Source: Crenarchaeota archaeon SCGC AAA471-B05 | GTDB taxonomy: Archaea; Thermoproteota; Thermoprotei; Gearchaeales; Gearchaeaceae | Assembly: GCA_000380705.1 (NCBI GenBank) | Contig: AQYM01000033.1 | Location: forward strand, 65,941 to 125,496 | Reading direction: 5' to 3' | Length of the DNA stretch: 59,556 bases | Shown here: positions 1-8,784 of the stretch, one piece after another | How positions within the stretch are numbered: position 1 is the first letter of the stretch | Layout of the letters: every line of letters begins with the position of its first letter | Translations under genes and position numbers: made by a program | The notes under the pieces: model-generated | The model's database searches: none | The model's input: the letters and a program-made list of their open reading frames with translations, nothing else | What the model was told of the DNA's origin: nothing

Positions 1-1578
1 GAACCAAATGTACCTTGTATTCATCAATACGGTATAAATTCATTTAGAATATACGGTTTACCTACTCCTAAATATGGGAAAGCAGTGGGCGTTATAGGTA
101 TGAATGGTGCAGGGAAAACTACAGCTTTAAATATACTAGCTGGCAAAATTAAACCGAATCTTGGAATTTTAGATAGGGAAGTAAATATAGATGAGATAAT
201 TGAAAGGTTTAAAGGTAAAGAAATACAAAGATATTTAAAAGATCTTTACGATAAAAAAATTAAGGTCATAGTAAAACCTCAAGATATCCATAGTATTGTA
301 AATATAATAAAAGGAGAAGTTAAGAACATTCTTCAATTTGTAAATGAACGAGGAGATTTGGATTTGGTACTAGAATTTCTTTCTTTAAATAATATTTTAA
401 ATAAAAATGTAAAAGAATTGAGCGGAGGAGAACTTCAAAGGTTTGCAATAGCTATAGCTGCTTTAAAAGATGGGGATGTTTATCTTTTTGATGAACCTTG
501 TAGTTATTTAGATGTTCATCAGAGATTAAAACTAGCTAAACTACTCAACTATTTATTATCTAAAGGAAAAACTTTAGTTTTAGTTGAACATGATTTTGCA
601 GTTTTAGATTATTTATGTGAAAATGTTTGTATAATTTATGGTAAACCCAAGGTTTATGGTATAGTTTCATTACCTTACTCTACTTCAGAAGGTATTAATT
701 CGTATCTTGATGGCTATTTGCCTCATGAAAATGTAAGGATAAGAAAGACTCCTGTAAAGTTTTTATTAAGATCTTTGGAAAGACAAGAAATGGAAGGATA
801 TAAATTTTTAGGCTGGAGTAGGTTATTGATAAATCTAGGAAACTTTACTTTAGAAGTTGAAGAAGGCTATATAAATAAAGGCGAAGTAATTGGAATACTA
901 GGCCCAAATGGAATAGGGAAAACTACTTTCATAAAAGTATTAGCTGGAGAAATTCAACCTTTAGAAGGTTCAGTTTATTTTTTTGGGGAAAAACCTACTA
1001 TAAGCTATAAGCCACAAGTTTTCACTTTTAATCAGTCTGAGATTTTAGTAAAAGATTATCTTAACCAAATTAATCGAGATTATTCCAAAGATGAATGGGT
1101 GATGGAGGAAATTATTTATCCTTTAAGAATAGATCAAATTTATGAACGATATATACATGAGCTAAGTGGTGGTGAAAAACAAGCTTTAAAAATTACTGAA
1201 TGCTTACTTAAAGATGCCGACATTTATCTTTTCGATGAGCCCAGTGCCTTTTTAGATGTTGAACAAAGATTAGCAGTGGCTAAAATTTTAAGAAAATATG
1301 CACAAACTTTTAAAAAATCTATTTTTATAGTGGAACACGATCTAATAATACAAGATTTCGCATGTGATGGTTTGATAATATTTCGCGGAGAGCCCGGGTT
1401 AAAAGGTCATGCTTATGAACCTTTGGGATTAAAGAAAGGTTTTAACTTATTTTTAAAAGATTTAGGAATTACATTTAGAAGGGATCAGAAGTCTCTTAGA
1501 CCTCGAATTAATAAAGAAGGTTCTTGGCTAGATAGGAAACAAAAAGAACTTGGTGAATATTATTATTTTAATGTTTAA
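1..1578 (+). CDS. ABCE1/Rli1 ribosome-recycling ATPase (5' partial)
   Basis: Twin-ATPase ribosome-recycling factor that splits 70S/80S-type ribosomes after termination together with aRF1/Pelota. The frame is open from base 1, and the residues before the first possible start (CIHQYGINSFRIYGLP) match the linker between the Fe-S domain and NBD1, so the Fe-S domain lies outside the window. NBD1: Walker A GMNGAGKTT (about nt 97-123), signature LSGGELQR (about 418), Walker B ending DEP (about 487). NBD2: Walker A GPNGIGKTT (901-927), signature LSGGEKQA, DEPSAFLD. The NBD2 signature differs slightly from the usual LSGGELQR. A 165-base gap follows. The identification is firm; only the start is missing. 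Confidence 0.96.
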   Translation, partial: EPNVPCIHQYGINSFRIYGLPTPKYGKAVGVIGMNGAGKTTALNILAGKIKPNLGILDREVNIDEIIERFKGKEIQRYLKDLYDKKIKVIVKPQDIHSIVNIIKGEVKNILQFVNERGDLDLVLEFLSLNNILNKNVKELSGGELQRFAIAIAALKDGDVYLFDEPCSYLDVHQRLKLAKLLNYLLSKGKTLVLVEHDFAVLDYLCENVCIIYGKPKVYGIVSLPYSTSEGINSYLDGYLPHENVRIRKTPVKFLLRSLERQEMEGYKFLGWSRLLINLGNFTLEVEEGYINKGEVIGILGPNGIGKTTFIKVLAGEIQPLEGSVYFFGEKPTISYKPQVFTFNQSEILVKDYLNQINRDYSKDEWVMEEIIYPLRIDQIYERYIHELSGGEKQALKITECLLKDADIYLFDEPSAFLDVEQRLAVAKILRKYAQTFKKSIFIVEHDLIIQDFACDGLIIFRGEPGLKGHAYEPLGLKKGFNLFLKDLGITFRRDQKSLRPRINKEGSWLDRKQKELGEYYYFNV

Positions 1579-1743
1579 ACATTCTTATTTGAATTAGTTT
1601 AAATTAAGGAATTATTTTACTTCAATTTCTTCTTAAAAGTCTGACTTAACATATCTTAAAAATACTATTTTCTCCTTTAAGTACAAGACTTTAACTTATT
1701 ATAAGGCTAAAGAATATATATATTATCGTTTCAAATTTTATTA

Positions 1744-2187
1744 ATGGTTAGACAAGTTGATTATAAACCAAAACCAATAGATCCAGATTTTTTAAATAAG
1801 CCAGATGAATATCCAGTAACAGGCGAATATTTAGGAGTAAAAATAAGGGCAGGTGGTATACAAAGGTATGATAGTGAAGGTAAACCTTATCCAACTAAAC
1901 TTGGAATATATGGTACTATTGTAGCAGTAGATTTTGAAGCATGTATTGCTGATGGTGTTTGTATGGATGTATGCCCTGTAAACGTATTTGAATGGTTTTT
2001 AAATCCCGGTAAAGCAGGTACAGGAAATGATAGAGTAATAGATCCCAATAATCCAAACGATAAAGAGTTATGGGAAAAATATCGAACAGATAAAGCATTT
2101 CCTATAAGGGAAAATAATTGTATATTTTGCTTAGCTTGCGAAATTGCATGTCCTACTAAAGCTATAAAGATAAATCAGCCAGTTTAA
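1744..2187 (+). CDS. 7Fe dicluster ferredoxin, zinc-ferredoxin family, zinc site lost
   Basis: Electron carrier of the Sulfolobus/Thermoplasma zinc-ferredoxin family, which accepts electrons from 2-oxoacid oxidoreductases in the cytoplasm. Cluster motifs are CIADGVCMDVCP (C-x2-D-x2-C-x3-CP) and CIFCLACEIACP. That is seven Cys with Asp at the fourth position, as in [3Fe-4S][4Fe-4S] proteins. The N-terminal extension that binds zinc in the family is present (residues 1-60), but the three histidines expected in GEHSGHK and GIHGTI are Tyr, Val and Tyr here (GEYLGVK, GIYGTI). At 147 residues it is longer than the typical ~103 through N-terminal and mid-region insertions. It starts at ATG with AT-rich promoter sequence directly upstream. 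Confidence 0.93.
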   Translation: MVRQVDYKPKPIDPDFLNKPDEYPVTGEYLGVKIRAGGIQRYDSEGKPYPTKLGIYGTIVAVDFEACIADGVCMDVCPVNVFEWFLNPGKAGTGNDRVIDPNNPNDKELWEKYRTDKAFPIRENNCIFCLACEIACPTKAIKINQPV

Positions 2188-2204
2188 TTTTTTTAAATTT
2201 TTAT
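2187..2204 (+). terminator. T-rich terminator after ferredoxin gene
   Basis: Directly after the ferredoxin stop codon, runs of 7 and 5 T separated by A residues fit the oligo-T intrinsic terminators of archaea. The same bases may also contribute to the promoter of the next gene. Confidence 0.4.
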
Positions 2205-2244
2205 AATATTTATGGACATTATTTAATATTTATGGACATTATTG
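2205..2244 (+). repeat. 20-bp tandem duplication over the ABC gene start
   Basis: The 20-base unit AATATTTATGGACATTATTT at 2205-2224 is followed at once by a second copy differing only at its last base (2225-2244). The second copy contains the ATG used by the ABC gene (2232). The first holds an ATG at 2212 that reads four codons (MDII) to a TAA. The duplication copies the start region and shifts the promoter distance. Confidence 0.85.
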
Positions 2245-3158
2245 TAGAAGCGATAAGTTTAACAAAAAGATATAATAATGTAATAGCAATTGATAATATT
2301 TCGTTTAATATTTATAAAGGAGAAATATTTTCTTTTTTAGGACCAAATGGTTCAGGTAAAACAACAACAGTGGAAATTCTTGCATGTATTAGGAAACCTA
2401 CTTCAGGCACGGCAAAAATTTTAGGTTATAGTATAAATAAAGAAGTAAATGAAATTAAAAAAAGAATAGGTATTTTACCTCAAGAATTTACCTTTTTTGA
2501 TTTATTAACAGTTAAAGAATGTGTAGAGTTTATAGGTAAAATTTATGGAACAAAATATGATATAAAACAAATTTTAGAAATTTTTAGATTAGAGGAATAT
2601 AAAAACAAAAAATTTAGAGAACTTTCTGGAGGATTAAAAAGGAGGGTAGGTTTAGCTATGAGTATAGTTAATGACCCAGATTTACTTTTTTTAGATGAAC
2701 CAACAACAGGGCTTGATCCTGAATCAAGACGGGATGTTTGGAAATATATTTTAAATTTAAAAAAATTGGGTAAAACCATCTTTTTGACCACTCATTATAT
2801 GGAAGAAGCAGAAAAATTGAGTGATAGGATAGGGATTATTATAAAAGGTAAACTGGTAGTGTTGGATGAAGTAAAAAATTTAATAAATAACTATGGGGGC
2901 GGTTTTAGATTGGTTATATACTTAGATAAGAATATAGAAGAAAATGTTGTAAAAATTTTACAAGATAATAATTATAAGTTTGATAAGAAAGATAATGTAA
3001 TAATTTGTAATTTATCGAATAAAAGAGAAGCTAATCTTTTAGCATCTGAATTAATTAGGAAAGGTATTGAAAATTTTGAAATGAAATATCCGAGTGTTGA
3101 AGATGCATTTCTTAATTTAGTGGGTTATAAAATATCTGAAATGGGTGAATTAATATGA
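2232..3158 (+). CDS. ABC-2 type exporter, ATP-binding subunit
   Basis: ATPase subunit of a DrrA/CcmA-like ABC-2 exporter; substrate unknown. Walker A GPNGSGKTTT (about residues 37-46), Q-loop in LPQEFTF, signature LSGGLKRRVG, Walker B LLFLDEPTTGLDP, and H-loop TTHYMEEAE. The C-terminal ~80 residues are the accessory domain usual in drug/polysaccharide exporters. It overlaps the permease gene by 4 bases (ATGA), so the two form an operon. The second ATG of the 20-bp tandem duplication is the start. Confidence 0.95.
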   Translation: MDIIVEAISLTKRYNNVIAIDNISFNIYKGEIFSFLGPNGSGKTTTVEILACIRKPTSGTAKILGYSINKEVNEIKKRIGILPQEFTFFDLLTVKECVEFIGKIYGTKYDIKQILEIFRLEEYKNKKFRELSGGLKRRVGLAMSIVNDPDLLFLDEPTTGLDPESRRDVWKYILNLKKLGKTIFLTTHYMEEAEKLSDRIGIIIKGKLVVLDEVKNLINNYGGGFRLVIYLDKNIEENVVKILQDNNYKFDKKDNVIICNLSNKREANLLASELIRKGIENFEMKYPSVEDAFLNLVGYKISEMGELI

Positions 3159-4396
3159 GAAGAATTTTAGCTATTTTTCTAGTTTTTTTAAAAAATTGGC
3201 TAAGAAATAGATCAGCGCTTTTCTTTTCTTTTATCTTTCCATTATTATTATTATTAATTTTTGCATCCATTTTCACTTCTGAAAGAACGCAACCTATAAC
3301 CATTTTTGTGCAAAATCAAGATCAAGAAACACAACTTTCTAAGGTTTACGAAAGTATACTGAACAAGACTTTTAATGTGGAAAAAATACCTAGTAATATT
3401 TCTTCTCCTGTAAATTATTTGAAAACAAAAAAGCAAGGGCTAATAACCTTTAAAATCCGTATTTTAATAATTCCTAAGGGATTTGAGGAGAATGCTACTA
3501 CTTTAGCAATGAAAGAAGCTATAAGATTGCAAATATTAAATCTTCAGAGAACTCTTTCAAGCCCTTATATTAATGAGTCTATAAAACAGGAAATAATTAA
3601 AGGAATAAATGTTCTACAGAATGTATATTCAAATCTTCCCAATAAAACCCTTAATATTAAACTTATAACAGAATCTGAAGATACTGATTATTTACTTTTA
3701 AATAGTATTTTAACACAAATAAACGGTTCTTTTATTAATAATTTAATTGGTGTTAATGCCACTTTTTCAATAAATCATGAAACAGTCTATGAAAGAAGAA
3801 TTTCAGCTGTAGATTATTATTTAGCAGGTCTTCTTGCAGCGTTTGTTATGACCAACGGATTATTTTCTACTGCGCCTACTTTGGTGGAAATTAGAGTAAA
3901 AGGAATTTTAAAAAGATTATTGGGTACTCCATTACAAAAACATGAATGGTTTTTAGGTATCATTTTTTCTATACTTTTAATAAATTCAATATTACTTTTA
4001 GAAATGCTCTTAGCTGCCGTTATAATTTTTAAAGCAAAAATTGGTTTCAACGTTTACTGGATTTTAATCTTCTATATCGGAATGTTTTTCTTTATTGGTT
4101 TAGGTGTTTTTATAGGAAGTATGGTAAGAAGTGAAGAAACTGCTATAGCTTTGGTAAACTTGATAGGTTTTCCTATGATGTTTCTTTCAGGTGCTTTCTG
4201 GCCGCTAGAAATCATGCCCGATTTTCTTAAATACGTTGCCCAAGTTTTACCATTGTATCATTTTCATACAAGTTTAAGGTATATAATGGTTTTTGGTGAT
4301 ACTACTCCAGTAATAAACAACATACTAATTGTTGTTGTCTTATCTTTATCTTTTACAATTTTATCAATCAAATTCCTAAGATGGAAAGAAACCTGA
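3155..4396 (+). CDS. ABC-2 type exporter, permease subunit
   Basis: Membrane partner of the upstream ATPase. One N-terminal membrane segment (about residues 15-40) is followed by a large extracytoplasmic domain (about 45-215) and then five hydrophobic segments with the ABC-2 pattern, ending WPLEIMPDFLKYVAQVLPLYHF. This is the DrrB/YhgE-like topology. The ATGA overlap with the ATPase and the 16-base overlap with the methyltransferase gene downstream show tight co-transcription. The substrate cannot be inferred. Confidence 0.92.
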   Translation: MRRILAIFLVFLKNWLRNRSALFFSFIFPLLLLLIFASIFTSERTQPITIFVQNQDQETQLSKVYESILNKTFNVEKIPSNISSPVNYLKTKKQGLITFKIRILIIPKGFEENATTLAMKEAIRLQILNLQRTLSSPYINESIKQEIIKGINVLQNVYSNLPNKTLNIKLITESEDTDYLLLNSILTQINGSFINNLIGVNATFSINHETVYERRISAVDYYLAGLLAAFVMTNGLFSTAPTLVEIRVKGILKRLLGTPLQKHEWFLGIIFSILLINSILLLEMLLAAVIIFKAKIGFNVYWILIFYIGMFFFIGLGVFIGSMVRSEETAIALVNLIGFPMMFLSGAFWPLEIMPDFLKYVAQVLPLYHFHTSLRYIMVFGDTTPVINNILIVVVLSLSFTILSIKFLRWKET

Positions 4397-4944
4397 AAAT
4401 TTATCCTCCGTCAGAAGATACTTTTTTACTTCAAGAATCGATACCGAAATTCAGAAGAAATTTAGCAATTGATGTAGGTACAGGTTCAGGTTATTTAGCT
4501 TTTTTTCTATCTGAATTTGTAAATTATGTAATAGCTACAGATATTGAATTAGACGCTATTAAATATGCTTTGAATAATTTAAAAACTAAGAATATTTATA
4601 ATGTAGATTTTGTAGTAACAAACCTTTTTGATTGTTTTCGTGAAAATATTTTTGATTTAATAATATTTAATCCTCCATATTTGCCTTTTAACGGTAAAAA
4701 AACAGACCTGGACGTACAGACAGTATTAAATTTTAAAGGTAAGAATATAATTATCGAATTTTTAAGCAAATTAAAGAAAGGATTAAAAAAAGATGGAGAA
4801 TGCTTTATTGTCCTTTCGAGTTTATCTCCATTAGAGGTGATCTTTAATTTTATAAACTCTCATGGAATAAAGTCAGAAAAAATTTTATCCAAAAGATTTT
4901 TCTTTGAGGAAATTTTTGTTTTAAAGTTATCCTATACCTCTTAA
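4381..4944 (+). CDS. PrmC/N6AMT1-type protein glutamine methyltransferase
   Basis: SAM-dependent N5-glutamine methyltransferase of the archaeal HemK2/Mtq2 group, which modifies the GGQ motif of release factor aRF1. The N-terminus IYPPSEDTFLL is diagnostic of the group, followed by SAM motif IDVGTGSGYLAFFLS and the catalytic NPPY (FNPPYLPF, about residue 100). At 187 residues it has the expected short form without the bacterial N-terminal domain. It overlaps the permease gene by 16 bases, and its 3' end overlaps the converging gdhA by 18 bases. Confidence 0.93.
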   Translation: MERNLKIYPPSEDTFLLQESIPKFRRNLAIDVGTGSGYLAFFLSEFVNYVIATDIELDAIKYALNNLKTKNIYNVDFVVTNLFDCFRENIFDLIIFNPPYLPFNGKKTDLDVQTVLNFKGKNIIIEFLSKLKKGLKKDGECFIVLSSLSPLEVIFNFINSHGIKSEKILSKRFFFEEIFVLKLSYTS

Positions 4945-6174
4945 ATTCATAGCATCGATCACTCTTTTTACAGCTAAAACCATTGCGGCTGTCCTCATAT
5001 CGATGCCATATTGTTTACTTATTTTAAAAACCTCATAAAATGCCTTAACCAACTTCTCCTCCATTTTCCTTAAAACTTCCTCTTCCTCCCATTGGTATTT
5101 TTGCATGTTTTGTACCCATTCAAAATAACTAACTGTAACCCCTCCTGAATTAGCTAAAATATCTGGGACAACCATAACTCCTTTCTTAAATAATATTTCG
5201 TCAGCTTCAGGAGTTGTTGGACCATTTGCTCCTTCTACAATAATTTTAGCCTTTATTTTATCTGCATTAATTCCAGTTATTTGATTTTCTATTGCAGCAG
5301 GTATAAGGATATCACAATCAGAAATTAATAAGGCCTCATTTGAAATTTTCTTTATATTTTTATATCCAACAACAGTGCCAGTTTTTTGTTTATATTTCAT
5401 CACATCTATGGGATCCAGTCCATCTGGATCATAAATGCCTCCTTGAGAATCACTAACAGCAATTATTTTACATCCGAATTGATATAATTTTTCTGCTGCA
5501 TAATATGCTACATTCCCAAATCCTTGTATAGCTATTCTAGCTTCTTTCAAATCAATATTATAAATTTTAGCAGCTTCTCTAGTACATATTGCTACTCCAT
5601 AACCTGTAGCCTGTGTTCTTCCTTTAGATCCTCCTAATTCTATAGGTTTACCAGTAACTACACCATAAGCAGGATATCCCTTTATTCTCGAGTATTCATC
5701 AAAAATCCAAGCCATTGTTTGAGCGTCTGTATATACATCAGGGGCTGGTATATCTATCTCGGGTCCTATTTCTTCAGCTATCATATCTACAAATTTTCTT
5801 GTTAATCTTTCCTTTTCAGCTTGACTTAGATATTTAGCAGGACAGACTATTCCTCCTTTTCCTCCACCGAAAGGAATATCTACAACAGCACATTTCCATG
5901 TCATCCACATAGCCAAAGCTATTACTTCATCTAAATTTACTTCAGGATGATACCTGATTCCTCCTTTATAAGGTCCTCTAAAATTATTATGTTGAACACG
6001 ATAACCTGTAAATACTTTAATTGTTCCATCATCCATTTTGACTGGAATATTAACAATTATTATTTTTTGTGGTCTTTTAAGAATCTCTATTGTTTGTTGA
6101 TCTAATTTCAATATAGAAGCAGCCTTCTCTAATTGTTTAATGGCTACCTCATATGGACTTATATTACTGCTCAT
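4927..6174 (-). CDS. gdhA: Glutamate dehydrogenase
   Basis: Interconverts glutamate with 2-oxoglutarate and ammonia, linking nitrogen and carbon metabolism. It has the full hexameric GDH length (415 aa). Substrate domain: HNNFRGPYKGGIRYHP and the catalytic-lysine segment PFGGGKGG. Rossmann domain: QGFGNVAYYAAEKL. Near the end: EGANGPTTPEAD and NSGGVTVSYFEWVQN. NAD/NADP preference was not assessed. A 132-base AT-rich spacer separates it from the next minus-strand gene, so it has its own promoter. Confidence 0.97.
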   Translation of the reverse strand: MSSNISPYEVAIKQLEKAASILKLDQQTIEILKRPQKIIIVNIPVKMDDGTIKVFTGYRVQHNNFRGPYKGGIRYHPEVNLDEVIALAMWMTWKCAVVDIPFGGGKGGIVCPAKYLSQAEKERLTRKFVDMIAEEIGPEIDIPAPDVYTDAQTMAWIFDEYSRIKGYPAYGVVTGKPIELGGSKGRTQATGYGVAICTREAAKIYNIDLKEARIAIQGFGNVAYYAAEKLYQFGCKIIAVSDSQGGIYDPDGLDPIDVMKYKQKTGTVVGYKNIKKISNEALLISDCDILIPAAIENQITGINADKIKAKIIVEGANGPTTPEADEILFKKGVMVVPDILANSGGVTVSYFEWVQNMQKYQWEEEEVLRKMEEKLVKAFYEVFKISKQYGIDMRTAAMVLAVKRVIDAMNLRGIG

Positions 6175-6306
6175 TAGTATTTTTACAATATTTTTTAATT
6201 ATTAATAAACTTTGTCTAAGCTAATTTATATTTTCGTATATATTTATATTTAAATTGCATTTTTCTAGCTATAAGGGTTCTGAGTTTAGTTATTATAATT
6301 TTTATT

Positions 6307-7257
6307 TTAACTATAATGTAACTTTAACAGATCTAAAACTGTTCTCAGTCCTTCTTGGAGGTTTAGAAAAGGTTTAATCGAATTTAAAATTATATTGGCC
6401 GTCGCATCGTCTCCAGGAATTCCTCCTCTAATACTAACTGTTATATTTGGCTCTCCTGTAATTTTTATCGTATCTGTATCTCTATTTTTTTCAGAAGCTA
6501 TAAACTCAAGCAAGATTACCTCTTTTGATTTATATAATAGTTTCCCATATATTTTTATTCCTACTACTCTTTTATTCTTAGATAATATAGGTATAGGTTT
6601 TGTTTCATAAATTTCATCGTAATTCATAGCTAATGCTGTTGAGATTAAACCTAAAGATTCGGTTAGACCTACATGACCTGTTATCCTTTTCATGTTAACA
6701 CTTTCTTCAAATTCATCTTTGGTCAACCCAATCCCTATTTTATTTCTAAAGCTTTGCCTCCTTTTACTTGCGTTTATACTTCTCTTTATATAAATATGTT
6801 CAATCCTATTTAAAACAGTGGATAGGAAAATTGGCAAAGAATCCATTACAAACCCAGGATTGACTCCTATAGCTAAAACCCTTACATTATTTTTCTTTAT
6901 TTCTTTTTCTAACTCTTTAGCCAAAGAAGGATACTTAATAAAAGGATAAACCAATTCTTCACATGTAGATATAACACTTAACTTATTTTTTACACATTCA
7001 ATTATTTGATTATATGTAATATTTAAAAAGGAAGAAGTAGCATGAATAACTAAATCAGGTTTTTCTTCCTTAATAGCTTCTTCTAATTTTTTATGTACTT
7101 TAACTCCTAATTTCTCTTTTCCTATTATTTCTCCTATATCTTTATTTATTAATTCAGGTTTTATATCTATTGCACCATGAATTGTATAATTTCTCTCTAA
7201 AGCCTTTTTAGCTATTATTCTGTTTATTTCTCCGAAACCATAAAAAATAATTTTCAT
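6307..7257 (-). CDS. Ord/dihydrodipicolinate-reductase-like oxidoreductase
   Basis: NAD(P)-dependent oxidoreductase resembling 2,4-diaminopentanoate dehydrogenase (Ord) and the dihydrodipicolinate reductase fold. N-terminal Rossmann strand FYGFGEINRIIAKKA; DLVIHATSSF and VISTCEELVYPF follow the family pattern; the C-terminal half carries GVNPGFVMDSLP. The gene lies 5 bases downstream of a Rieske ferredoxin gene on the same strand, suggesting a two-component redox unit. No other ornithine-degradation gene is visible in the window, so the substrate is open. Confidence 0.75.
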   Translation of the reverse strand: MKIIFYGFGEINRIIAKKALERNYTIHGAIDIKPELINKDIGEIIGKEKLGVKVHKKLEEAIKEEKPDLVIHATSSFLNITYNQIIECVKNKLSVISTCEELVYPFIKYPSLAKELEKEIKKNNVRVLAIGVNPGFVMDSLPIFLSTVLNRIEHIYIKRSINASKRRQSFRNKIGIGLTKDEFEESVNMKRITGHVGLTESLGLISTALAMNYDEIYETKPIPILSKNKRVVGIKIYGKLLYKSKEVILLEFIASEKNRDTDTIKITGEPNITVSIRGGIPGDDATANIILNSIKPFLNLQEGLRTVLDLLKLHYS

Positions 7258-7262
7258 TAACT

Positions 7263-7571
7263 TTATTCTTCGTAAACGTAATATATTTTACCTTCTTCAA
7301 TAATAACTGGAAGTCTAATCAATTTGCTATCCTTAGGAGCAGGTCCTGACTTTGCTTTACCTGTTATTACGTCGAAAGTTGAATCGTGCCATTCACATCT
7401 TAAAACATCATTATCCAAATTTAAAGGACCACCCAAATGGGTACAGACATCAATATATGCAAATATTCTTCCTTTATATTTTATAATTATTGAAGGTCTA
7501 CCTCCAAAATCTATCTTCTTTATTCCATTTTCTGGTATTTCTTCATAATTGGCAAGAAATATCTTAGTCAT
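7263..7571 (-). CDS. Rieske [2Fe-2S] ferredoxin
   Basis: Small soluble Rieske protein of the NirD/dioxygenase-ferredoxin type, 102 aa, with no membrane anchor. Cluster ligands are seen in CTHLGG (C-x-H) and CEWHDSTFD (C-x2-H), spaced as expected. It is the first gene of a two-gene minus-strand unit with the oxidoreductase 5 bases downstream and probably donates electrons to it or to an unlinked oxygenase. Confidence 0.93.
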   Translation of the reverse strand: MTKIFLANYEEIPENGIKKIDFGGRPSIIIKYKGRIFAYIDVCTHLGGPLNLDNDVLRCEWHDSTFDVITGKAKSGPAPKDSKLIRLPVIIEEGKIYYVYEE

Positions 7572-7814
7572 TAACTTTTAATTGATTATTAAAGAATAAA
7601 AAATTATCGCATAAATAAAAGTTGGTGCTTTGATAATTATAGATTGATAAAGGTTTTTGTTCATAGTCGGTTTGATATTAACAAATTTACAGAAGATTAA
7701 AATTCTCGTCCTTTAAGACTGATAGAAAATCGGAAAACTTGAAGCTATACTTTATAACCGGGGGGAATTAGTTTGAAGAAAAATAAGTATAAGATTTGAC
7801 AATTATTTTTTTTG

Positions 7815-7900
7815 GCGGGGGTTCCCTAGCCTGGTCAAAGGGGTAGGGCTCAGGTCCCTATGGCCTAAGGCCTTCGTGGGTTCAAATCCCACCCCCCGCA
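7815..7900 (+). tRNA. tRNA-Leu (CAG)
   Basis: Complete class II tRNA. Acceptor arm GCGGGGG/CCCCCGC, D arm with CCC/GGG stem, anticodon stem TAGGG/CCCTA with loop CTCAGGT (anticodon CAG, 7851-7853), long variable arm GGCC-TAA-GGCC, T arm GTGGG-TTCAAAT-CCCAC, discriminator A. No intron and no encoded CCA. A TATA-like AAGTATAAGATT lies about 25 bases upstream. Confidence 0.97.
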
Positions 7901-8224
7901 TTAATTATGGTTCATAGTGGTTCTATTTTTAGATTTAAACTTCTTCTTTAGGTTGAATTATAAAGATTGAAAGCTTAACATTTTAGGACGCTGATGCAAA
8001 TTTAAATTTTACTATATTTTTAATGAAGCAATCAGAATTTTAATAAAGATCGTTATAAAATTCGAATGGAGCTAACCAAGCTTATCGAAGCTTCTCATGT
8101 GAAAGGTGTAGTCACAAATCAATGGTAACCTCTCTTAGAAGATGGAGGAAATCATTTTTAGTTTGAATAGTAAGTTTATCTTTTATTGCAAAAATTTTTG
8201 TTTGTATCATTTTAAAAATACTTA
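7901..8224. other. 324-bp spacer without a recognisable gene
   Basis: Between tRNA-Leu and the GNAT gene. It contains a 20-codon open frame (8067-8129) and a small hairpin AAGCTT-ATCG-AAGCTT, neither of which is convincing. The sequence GTTCATAGT at 7910-7918 also occurs at 7660-7668 on the other side of the tRNA. No RNA gene or motif was recognised. Confidence 0.5.
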
Positions 8225-8695
8225 ATGGTAAAAATAAGGATTGTAAGCTATAGTGAACTTTTGGAGGTTTCAAATCTAGCTTTGAATTTTTTTTCTGAAC
8301 CAAAGGTAAGCGACAACTCAATTATTGCAAACGAAGAAAATAGAAAATATTGGCTGGAAGTTGTGTATAAATTATTAGCTGAAAATAGAGATGCATTGAT
8401 TATTGCTGAAGAAAATAGTAAAATAATAGGTTATCTTTTATATAAGCTGGATGCTTCATATCCTTTTAAAGTTAAGGAAAAATGGTCTTATATTTCAGAT
8501 ATATACATATTGCCTGAATATAGAAGAAAAGGCATAGGTAAAGCTCTAATTAATTATTTAGAGGAAATATTAAGGAAAAATGGGATAAATAAAATTAGGC
8601 TTTTAGTATGGGGAGAAAATATTCCCGCATTGGAATTTTATAAAAAATTAGATTTTAAAATAGTAGGTTATCTTTTAGAAAAATATTTAAGATAA
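8225..8695 (+). CDS. GNAT family N-acetyltransferase (RimI-like)
   Basis: Acetyl-CoA-dependent N-acetyltransferase. The fold is recognised from IYILPEYRRKGIGKALI, containing the acetyl-CoA loop R-R-K-G-I-G-K, and the C-terminal LLVWGENIPALEFYKKLDFK, typical of RimI/Ard1-like enzymes. At 156 residues it is a single GNAT domain. Substrate unknown: protein N-termini or a small molecule are both possible. It is a monocistronic-looking gene between tRNA-Leu and the thiamine uptake operon. Confidence 0.88.
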   Translation: MVKIRIVSYSELLEVSNLALNFFSEPKVSDNSIIANEENRKYWLEVVYKLLAENRDALIIAEENSKIIGYLLYKLDASYPFKVKEKWSYISDIYILPEYRRKGIGKALINYLEEILRKNGINKIRLLVWGENIPALEFYKKLDFKIVGYLLEKYLR

Positions 8696-8752
8696 AAATC
8701 AAAAATTTTTATTTATTAAATTTAGATTTTTAAAATAAGTCATTTATCAATA

Positions 8753-8764
8753 AACTTATAAGTT
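8753..8764. promoter_or_regulatory. 12-bp palindrome over the TATA box of ykoE
   Basis: AACTTATAAGTT is a perfect palindrome centred 26 bases before the ykoE ATG, exactly where the TATA box of a leaderless transcript should be. A repressor bound here would block TBP. The HTH-ThiN regulator encoded at 14287 is the obvious candidate; its own upstream region contains the half-site AACTTAT (14264-14270). Confidence 0.5.
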
Positions 8765-8784
8765 ACTTATTGTAATATTATATT

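Noticed and set aside
7660..7924. Direct repeat GTTCATAGT either side of tRNA-Leu as attachment sites
   Set aside because: Only nine exact bases; real tRNA attachment sites copy the tRNA 3' end, and nothing integrase-like is present.
8696..8784. TPP riboswitch upstream of ykoE
   Set aside because: None of the conserved TPP aptamer segments is present, and the transcript is probably leaderless, leaving no room for an aptamer.
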